Positions 57,743-64,000 of a stretch of DNA of 64,000 nt are shown here, piece by piece. Origin of the DNA: Pararge aegeria. Taxonomy: Eukaryota; Arthropoda; Insecta; Lepidoptera; Nymphalidae. The notes below the pieces were generated by a model that made no database searches, was not told where the DNA came from, and saw nothing but the letters and a program-made list of their open reading frames with translations. Made by a program: the position numbers and the translations under genes. The DNA is taken from assembly GCF_905163445.1 (NCBI RefSeq), contig NC_053189.1, positions 17,378,001-17,442,000 of the forward strand, read 5' to 3'. How positions within the stretch are numbered: position 1 is the stretch's first letter; each line of letters begins with the position of its first letter.

Positions 57743-57906
57743 CTTTGGATCATAGATCGCTCATCACTCATGCGTATGGTAGTATCACGAAGTTGTTCAA
57801 CTCCGGTGGATGGTGTCCAGGCTAAATTGGCTGATGTGGGGCAGGCTCTGCTCATTGCGGGTCGCAAACTGCCCTTAGTGCAAGCGGATAGACGGTATGA
57901 TGACTG
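57743..57906 (+). CDS. Cad87A: Cadherin exon 30 (membrane-adjacent region, first half)
   Basis: Residues 1559-1613. Not a cadherin repeat. It starts L-W-I-I-D-R-S-S and has predicted alternating strand and helix, with one cysteine (R-S-C-S). Its position and the following exon match the membrane-adjacent domain of cadherin-23/protocadherin-15. It ends in phase 2. Confidence 0.9.
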
Positions 57907-58194
57907 GTGAGTTAGTTGGCTATGATTAGCATAAATTTTTATATCATTTAAACCAAAAGCTCCAAGAGATACATAAAATATAACATAATATAAAGATCAA
58001 GGTCGTCTCTTTCCAAAATATACTTACGCTGTTATTCAAGACATACTTTTTTTCAAGAAGCTCAACAAGTGAAATTTAGTTCCTCTCTAAGATTTTAACG
58101 TAGAATTTGTCGCGTTTTTAATTATCAGTGTATAGATAAGAAATGATCTTCCGACTTCGGTGTTCCTCTGGGCCACTGCACGGCGTTTAACCTG

Positions 58195-58355
58195 CGTCTT
58201 TACCCGCATTCCAATTTGCGTTTTAAGTAATTTGAAATATCACATGCTTCAACGGTTAAGGAAAAATGGTGAAGAAACCTGCATGCCTGAGAGTGGACTA
58301 CGTCCTGAACCCTACTCTTTCTGAAGTGGGTCTGGAATGGGTTAAAAATGATGAT
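58195..58355 (+). repeat. SINE family A fragment
   Basis: TTTGCGTTTTAAGTAATTTG, GAAGAAACCTGCATGCCTG and a shortened tail. Confidence 0.6.
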
Positions 58356-58476
58356 ATACTAACGCCGGTACATGCCTACCTACGTAACATAGCACACACA
58401 TAACAGACACACACATGGACAGCTCTCGTTTTCCTAAATCTTGCAACTCTACGAATCCATTGTTTGACTTTCACAG

Positions 58477-58634
58477 GTGCGAGATACATCTACACGCGGT
58501 AGATCCCAAAACGTACCAAGTTTTGCCGGTTGACAAAGTACTGGAGACGATAGATTCCAAATATGATCAGCTCAAGGACGTGTACCAGCAATATGGAGTG
58601 GAGACTCTCATCGCTGCTAGTGCTACTTCTAAAG
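58477..58634 (+). CDS. Cad87A: Cadherin exon 31 (membrane-adjacent region, second half)
   Basis: Residues 1613-1666. It contains H-A-V-D-P-K-T and V-D-K-V-L-E-T-I-D, similar in pattern to the cadherin-23 membrane-adjacent domain (V-N-R-D-T-N, V-D-R-V-I). This is the strongest evidence for the subfamily. W-C at the junction supplies a second cysteine. Confidence 0.92.
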
Positions 58635-59415
58635 GTGAGATTGTAAAAATTTTCTTACAATTTGATTCCCGTTGTAGAATAGTGTCTGTTAGATAAGTTT
58701 TGTGACACTGGAAAAGGATTAAATGACCACTTAGCAAGCCGTTATCTTAACAGCTCAATTCTCTACAAATACCATCCGCAACTTTTGCAATAGCAGTAAT
58801 ATACTGGCTCTAAAGATGTTTATCTTTGATGATTATTATATTTTTTATAAATAGACCATTTGATATAATATAAGAAACTGAATTTAACGTAGAAACAAAA
58901 AAAGAATATTCCATATACAGGGAACGAAAAAATGTACAAATAAATATTATATAAACAAAGGCCGAAAGTCCCCTTGAGTTGAGACCTATTTAAGTTGCTA
59001 GACATGTAAGCCATCCCAAAATAGAATCATATTGAAGTTAAGTCAAAAATTATGCCCATTTTCACTAACGACGTACAACTCATTTAACTTAACTTGTCTA
59101 CGGTTCGTGACACAAGGTATGGTACTTTGTTTTTGTATCATAACAAACGTATGGATTTCAGGTTATTAAAAAAAAACGCTTTTTCATCTGTCAAGGGTCA
59201 GTTTATGAGTCCCGTAAACTTCACGATCCGCAGAATAGGTGTCGTAACTTTAGACGCGTGAAACTATTTTTCTCTAGGAGTCATTTAAATCCGAGGCATC
59301 CGATTAAGGCAATTCCTGGGTTTAATGCAAACGGGCATAAGCTACTTCATTTGTTCTGAAAGTGGTATATGATGCTGACGTTCGAAGCTGGTTGAAAATA
59401 AAAGCTTTGTTTCAG

Positions 59416-59521
59416 CTCCGGATAGTTTCGATCCAGCACTTGCAGCGTTAATAGCACTCCTCATCGTTCTCTTTACTGGCATTGTCACTTTCGTGGTGGT
59501 CTGCGCCTGCCTCAAACATTG
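59416..59521 (+). CDS. Cad87A: Cadherin exon 32 (transmembrane helix)
   Basis: Residues 1666-1701. A hydrophobic run of about 23 residues (A-A-L-I-A-L-L-I-V-L-F ... V-V-V-C-A-C) is followed by L-K-H-W, giving type I topology. Acceptor TTTCAG, donor GTAAGT; phase 1 in, phase 2 out. Confidence 0.95.
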
Positions 59522-59886
59522 GTAAGTTAAACCCATGATGGACCCTTATTATGAACCCTTATTATTAGTAACTATCGATATATAAATTGCTAAGAAACAG
59601 ATTTTGAAGAATTCTCTCAGTAAATAAGAACAATGAAATGGGTGGTCAAAAGTTTATTTGAATACTTTACAGCTTATTGTAGAAAGTACAAAACAAAGAT
59701 CCTAAGGCGTTTAGGCATGCATGTATTCAAGTTCTTGTTCCTAAGATATGCAGATTGTTTATTTTGTTTCGTGTTGAATTCAGTGTATGTTTTAAATTTG
59801 CTCGCTCACCAAATCTTTATATATTTTGTAGACAAGCAATTTTAAATGTATGATTAAAAAACTGAAGATAACTTTTGAATTTATAG

Positions 59887-60094
59887 GGCGCCTTATTCCA
59901 GGGTGATACCCCCACCGTCTCTTCAGTCCAGCAAGGGGGACAGTCTCGCCAGAAGGCGGATTCTCGAGGAGCTGAGTACCACGGAAAACCCTCTATGGTT
60001 GGAGACCAAGCTCCGACCATATGAGGAACAGGAGCTTACTATGAATGTCTTCGGAGACCAAAATGAGCAAAATGCTGAACAGCCTCCTGTGATG
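59887..60094 (+). CDS. Cad87A: Cadherin exon 33 (juxtamembrane cytoplasmic tail)
   Basis: Residues 1701-1770. It has a basic segment (L-A-R-R-R) and E-N-P-L-W-L-E, matching the conserved N-P-x-W-L motif in the cytoplasmic part of cadherin-23. The rest is acidic and polar. Confidence 0.92.
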
Positions 60095-60479
60095 GTAAGA
60101 TTTTATAATGTACTATAATTTTTAAGACGAATGTAGTCAACCCCGTTATATCGTTGAGTCTGCATTGGGGGTACATGTACAACGTATGGACAGTACCAGA
60201 TCCCGGTATAGGTCAGTGGAGTGATTGAATAGAGAGGGATTAAAATTGATTATAGCTCAGAGTTGGAAGAAAGCTGATCAAGCGAAGGCCTATCTAGGTC
60301 TGTAGAGGTTTGGTGATGATGAGAACTTTAAGCACTATGCGAGCCATAACTAATCTGCAATATATTTTATACGATGAACCAATATATCGCACGATGGATC
60401 GACTACTAATCCCACTCACAATAAAGTTCAAGGCCATACGCGTGCCTTTTCTTAGTTAAGAGATTAATGTCGTTTTCAG

Positions 60480-60593
60480 CCCGATAACACCTACGCCACT
60501 ATTCAAGGCAGTCGAGCGACGGAGAGGTTTGGCGACTACGCCACTTTAGCCGGTGACTCGCCAACCCCCCTTGAGGCAGCCCTTGGTTTTCAG
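60480..60593 (+). CDS. Cad87A: Cadherin exon 34 (cytoplasmic tail)
   Basis: Residues 1771-1808, phase 0. It contains two Y-A-T motifs (D-N-T-Y-A-T-I and G-D-Y-A-T-L), possible tyrosine docking sites by inference. Acceptor TTTTCAG, donor GTATTT. Confidence 0.87.
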
Positions 60594-60629
60594 GTATTTG
60601 CAAATATATATATCAATAAACATTGAGCG

Positions 60630-60742
60630 GCGGTACAAAGACGTGCGGCTAAGTGATTTATTGTACGATGTCGCATAGACACCGATTGGAGGTATGGGTT
60701 TAAAATAACTGCCATACCCCTGGCTAGCCCGTTACCATCTTA
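60630..60742 (+). repeat. Interspersed repeat B, left part
   Basis: GCGGTACAAAGACGTGCGGC to CCCGTTACCATCTTA; continues at 61270 after the MITE. Confidence 0.6.
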
Positions 60743-61269
60743 GTGTTGCCGAAAATACGCGACCGAAATTCCGTGGCTGATTTAGCGTTCCGACGCATTC
60801 AGCTGTATATAAGCCACGATAAGAGCCGAATTTACGCGGCAGAAATTCAGTTGCGTAACTTTGTTGTTATTCAGTGTCTCGTGCGTTGTTGTGGCGTCGT
60901 GCCGTGTTACGAGTATCTACACAGTACGCAAAACAAAGTGTTCTTGATTCCGTTGTTACTTTTGAGGTGCGAAACCCGAAAAATGGTCTATTTTACACTA
61001 AAAGCAATTGCCGAGGCTTGAGAACAAGACAAATACAGAAATGAAGGTGCACCCATTGAATTCCAGGACCACATCCCCGGATCTTCGTCGACAATCGAAC
61101 CGAACTTCGGTCGCGTATAATATGTTGTTATACAAAACATTGCCGCCGAATCGCTGATGAGTTAACGCGACGTAATTTCGGTTTGGTGTTTCATCAGTAA
61201 TAAAATACACTGCAGACGCGGGCACGCCGAACTTCGGTCGAGTATTTTCGTTATAGTGTGTTTAAACAC
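60743..61269. mobile_element. 527 bp MITE in cadherin intron 34
   Basis: Ends start GTGTT and share CGAAAATAC-G/T-CGACCGAA in inverted orientation, with a short spacer difference. TA flanks both sides. It splits an interspersed repeat that resumes at 61270. Two internal copies of CCGAACTTCGGTCG are visible. Confidence 0.75.
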
Positions 61270-61508
61270 TAGACTGCATCATAACTTACCAGCAGGTGTG
61301 ATTGCAGTCAAGGGCTTTAATTAATTGGGACTGAGTTAGATCCTGGGCAAGCAACACTAATATTTTTAGTTTGACGAACCAAGCAGATGGCCCACCTGAC
61401 AGTAAGTGGTATACCATCGCCTTTAAACTGGGCAACACTGAGCAGTGAATACAAGGAACACGTCTTGCAACCTGCGGCACGTTGTCTGTCCTGTCAACCT
61501 GACGCCTA
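61270..61508. repeat. Repeat B tail and another repeat end
   Basis: AGACTGCATCATAACTTACC resumes repeat B; 61378-61508 is a second repeat-like block (GATGGCCCACCTGACAG). Confidence 0.5.
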
Positions 61509-61509
61509 G

Positions 61510-61652
61510 CAGTGGCGTGCACTGTGTTTATTACCAAGGTATGCATACGGCAGGAAGAAATTGCATAAAAAGACAAAAATCATCCTATACGAGCTATATA
61601 TCTATTTTAGAGTAGGCAGTTGTTTTATGCATGTATGAAGTGCACGCCACTG
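61510..61652. mobile_element. hAT-type MITE, copy 6
   Basis: Flanks ACGCCTAG and AAGCCTAG match at 7 of 8. In the last cadherin intron. Confidence 0.87.
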
Positions 61653-61888
61653 AAGCCTAGGAGTTAAGTCTCATGTGGAATAACACCAGCAACCACGCTC
61701 TTTAGACCGTAACAGCGTACTGCAACAATGCAGTTCTGTCACAAAGAACTGTACTACAACTAGACTGCATTTTGAATATATATTACACAAAACTTCTAAA
61801 ATTTACATGGATAAAACTAGGTCCCACGAAAGTGATTCTTATAGTCCTAACCACAAGACTCACAAGTAGTTTAACTGTATGTTTAAAT

Positions 61889-62423
61889 GGAGAAGGAGGT
61901 GAACCGCCGAATCCAACTCGGATGGGCAGCGTTCGGGAAGCTTCGTGACAGATGTCACGAAGTTTCGTCAAAAATCCCTCAGTGCCTGAAGACCAAAGTC
62001 TTCAAACAGTGCGTGTTGCCAGTGATGGCTCCGAAACATGGTCGCTAACTATGGGCCTCATAAGAAGGCTCAGAGCCACTCAGCGGGCGATGGAGAGAAT
62101 ATCTGTACGTGATAAAATCAGAAATGTGGAGATCCGTAGAAGAACCAGAGTTACCGACATAGCTCAACAAGTCGCGAAGCTGAAATGGCAATGGGCGGGG
62201 CACATAGATCAGAGGAGGTATGGACGTTGGGTTCCCAAGGTGCTGGAATGGCAGCCCCGCACTGGTAAACGCAGCGTTGGTCGACCCCCGACGAGGTGGA
62301 CGGACGACATTAGGTGCGTCGCAGGTAGCCGCTGGATTCAAACTGCACAAACCTGTGGAATTTGGAACTCCCTACAAAAGGCCTATGTCCAGCAGTAGAC
62401 GTCTATCGGTTGATATGATGATG
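61889..62423 (+). pseudogene. RTE-like LINE, 3' fragment
   Basis: Encodes R-R-L-R-A-T-Q-R-A-M-E-R through G-R-P-P-T-R-W-T-D-D-I, then a stop and a (GATGAT)n tail. A frame change occurs near 62025. The flanks ATGTTTAAAT at 61879 and 62424 fit a 10 bp duplication, partly overlapping the tail. Lies just before cadherin exon 35. Confidence 0.85.
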
Positions 62424-62520
62424 ATGTTTAAATAGTACATACGGACCAACTACTCGTGAGATGGTTTTTCGGAGTGTATGTGTTATAAATGTAGAGAGTA
62501 AAAACTTGTGATTTTTACAG

Positions 62521-62601
62521 GGCAGTACGTTCAAGCCTCCATCGCCGGATACGCCGGAACCTCCGCCTAGGCCGGCTGGCATGGGACCACTATCATGGTA
62601 A
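62521..62601 (+). CDS. Cad87A: Cadherin exon 35 (C terminus, stop)
   Basis: Residues 1809-1834 and TAA. Proline-rich (P-P-S-P-D-T-P-E-P-P-P-R-P), ending P-L-S-W, so not a classical PDZ ligand. The stop sits in TGGTAAGA, which also fits a splice donor (GT at 62598); a longer or alternative tail is possible. Confidence 0.82.
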   Translation, partial: GSTFKPPSPDTPEPPPRPAGMGPLSW

Positions 62602-62854
62602 GATAATAATTCACATCCAAGTAGAAGGTTTAGTATGAGAGGTAACAATGAACCTTTTCTAGGAATTCCATAAAGAAATAATATGAGCAATGTTCTGAAA
62701 CAAGCAAAGTAACCGTCAGTTTATTATAGTTGTATACTTTATTTACTAACTGTATTTTATAAAAGATAAAAAGCAGTCCATACTGTTAGGACCAAATAGA
62801 TGATTTGGATAAGTTTAAAGTTCTTTCCAGATACTTAAATACCCGAAAAGGTTT

Positions 62855-63120
62855 TTTTTTGTTCCACTACAAATTAGCTCTTCACAGAAATCAAACCTCA
62901 TAAGGTGAGTTACTTACCATAGTAAGTGCATCACTTACTATGGTAAGTAACTCTCTCTCTCTTAATCTCATCAGATTTCAGGGTTAGATGATAGCAGCCT
63001 TACCTGGTAGGTAGTTTATAAGCCATACTCCTACTCGGCTTCCACGCGACATCGCACCTCGCAAATATGGGGGCACGTCTTCGTCGGTAGGGTGGTAACT
63101 AGCCCCCACAAAACCAAACC
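62855..63120 (-). repeat. Interspersed repeat B
   Basis: TTCCACTACAAATTAGCTC to GTCGGTAGGGTGGTAACTAGCC; carries the 62907-62953 palindrome. Confidence 0.6.
62907..62953. repeat. Perfect 22 bp hairpin
   Basis: Arms 62907-62928 and 62932-62953 are exact reverse complements around CAT. Left arm starts GAGTTACTTACC. Confidence 0.9.
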
Positions 63121-63317
63121 AGAGAAAATTAAAAAATTATAAATTCCCAAAATTACCCCCGCTGAGGATCCGAGACTTCACACTTTTAAGACCAAAGCTA
63201 TCACAAATGCGCCGGGGAGGTCGTCTAAAAGGTCCCACAACACAAGTCTAAAATGTTCAGCTTTTACCAAAGAACTTCTTGAAACTCCAGGGAAAGCAAA
63301 TATAATTTATCAAAATT

Positions 63318-63615
63318 CATTTATTTCAAGTAGGCCTAATATAAGCACTTTTGAAACATCAAGTCTGTCTGTTTGTTGTGACTCTACCCCACCACCACCA
63401 CGGAAGGCAGGTTCTATTGAGAAGAAACCGGCAAGAAACTCAGCAGTTGCTCTTTTCCAACATCAACAATTTTACATTTTACATTTTAACATTCATTTTT
63501 CTATCTTGTAAGAAATGAAAGCGGAGCCGGATGCTTCCAAGCAACCATGTTACTTAGAAATTCATCAATTGTATAGTAACCTCGCTGTAATAAATGTATC
63601 TTCTTTATTGTTTCA
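63318..63615 (-). repeat. Interspersed repeat D
   Basis: ATTCATTTATTTCAAGTAGGC, CGGCAAGAAACTCAGCAGTTGC and GAAAGCGGAGCCGGATGC. Confidence 0.7.
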
Positions 63616-63697
63616 GATTGGAGGTTTTTCATGGAAGATATTGTATATAGTTTTATGTAGAAACTTAGACAATGCACATGTTGACGACGTATTACTT

Positions 63698-63703
63698 AAT
63701 AAA
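63698..63703 (+). promoter_or_regulatory. Possible polyadenylation signal
   Basis: AATAAA about 1.1 kb after the cadherin stop, the first exact copy I noticed downstream. The interval is filled with repeats, so assignment to the gene is only positional. Confidence 0.25.
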
Positions 63704-63746
63704 TGCCCCATCGATGTTATATAATCTTCACCTCTTTACGTAACAT

Positions 63747-63801
63747 AAATCTGTTACGTAAAAATAGCGGGAACGACCCGCTATTTTTACGTAACAGATT
63801 T
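63747..63801. repeat. Perfect 25 bp hairpin
   Basis: Arms 63747-63771 and 63777-63801 are exact reverse complements with loop AACGA; tip CGGG/CCCG, core TTACGTAA. Confidence 0.92.
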
Positions 63802-63954
63802 TAATACAGTTTTCAGCAGTAGTTAAGAGTGATTTAAGAGAAAGGTTTATGTGTTGTAAAAATATATGTTTTAGTTCAGAAAAGTCATGAAATGAATCAA
63901 TATGATGTCGTGACAAACCTATTTTTGTACTCTTACATTGCAAACATTTGGATA

Positions 63955-64000
63955 GAAGCAGGCGTTACTTTGCGGAAATCCATAATATATTATGAAAATT
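63955..64000. repeat. Interspersed repeat G, cut by window edge
   Basis: GGCGTTACTTTGCGGAAATCC then TATTATGAAAATT. Confidence 0.6.

Larger units (their letters stand above)
21829..62601 (+). other. Cad87A: Cadherin-23/Cad87A-like gene, 35 coding exons
   Basis: Overall gene model; exons are listed separately. The joined exons total 5505 nt with no internal stop and encode 1834 residues. Order: signal peptide (about 1-17); cadherin repeats EC1-EC13, each closing with a D-x-N-D-N-x-P-x-F-like linker; a 14th repeat without that linker; a membrane-adjacent region (about 1559-1665); a transmembrane helix (about 1673-1695); and a cytoplasmic tail ending in a proline-rich segment. Established knowledge: cadherin-23 has a matching membrane-adjacent domain and a juxtamembrane N-P-x-W-L motif, and N-P-L-W-L occurs here in exon 33. 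Several linkers lack full Ca2+ ligands (EC2-3, EC6-7, EC7-8, EC8-9, EC11-12). Inference: Drosophila Cad87A orthologue, recalled as similar in length and repeat number. PCDH15/Cad99C is the main alternative. The upstream non-coding exon is not placed. Confidence 0.8.

Noticed and set aside
60743..61021. 92-codon frame as a gene
   Set aside because: It lies entirely within the inverted-repeat element and has no recognisable domain.
21829..62601. The cadherin as the lepidopteran Bt-toxin receptor cadherin
   Set aside because: The start, repeat count and above all the membrane-adjacent region and N-P-L-W-L tail fit the cadherin-23/Cad87A type, not the midgut receptor type.
21829..62601. The cadherin as Cad99C (protocadherin-15)
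   Set aside because: The first repeat begins directly after the signal peptide and there are about 14 repeats, closer to the cadherin-23 side. Not fully excluded without alignment.

Overview
This is a 64 kb window from an animal nuclear genome, almost certainly a moth or butterfly. It is AT-rich, split into short exons by GT-AG introns, and full of tRNA-derived SINEs, RTE-like and R1/jockey-like LINE tails, Helitron-like elements and short inverted-repeat DNA transposons. The lepidopteran assignment is inference from the repeat types and the insect-like cadherin; no repeat database was searched.

The only host gene I can support is one large plus-strand cadherin. I traced 35 coding exons from 21829 to 62601. 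All donors are GT and all acceptors AG. The exon lengths sum to 5505 nt, giving an open frame of 1834 residues. The protein has a signal peptide, about 14 extracellular cadherin repeats, a membrane-adjacent region, one transmembrane helix and a proline-rich cytoplasmic tail. Its start, membrane-adjacent region and juxtamembrane motif resemble vertebrate cadherin-23 and, as best I recall, Drosophila Cad87A. It should act at the cell surface in Ca2+-dependent adhesion. A splice acceptor directly before the start exon implies at least one upstream 5' UTR exon that I could not place.

Region by region: 1-21820 lies upstream of the first coding exon and is a graveyard of nested repeats and broken LINEs, with no supported host gene. 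21829-25183 holds exons 1-3. Intron 3 (25184-32763) carries a complete-looking 5.7 kb Ty3/Gypsy LTR retrotransposon at 25591-31312. Its LTRs are identical by eye, yet its pol region has two frameshifts and a stop. 32764-54248 holds exons 4-28, with SINEs, LINE tails and MITEs in the introns. Intron 28 (54249-57197) has an R1-like LINE fragment, a Helitron-like element, a SINE and an 828 bp MITE with 38 bp terminal inverted repeats. 57198-62601 holds exons 29-35. The last 1.4 kb is 3' flank with repeats and two perfect hairpins.

The most interesting items are: the Gypsy LTR that contains the first 21 gag codons; a six-member hAT-type MITE family with 8 bp target duplications, often nested in SINEs; two LINE fragments whose target duplications begin inside cadherin 5' splice sites; and several other MITEs delimited here by their inverted repeats.
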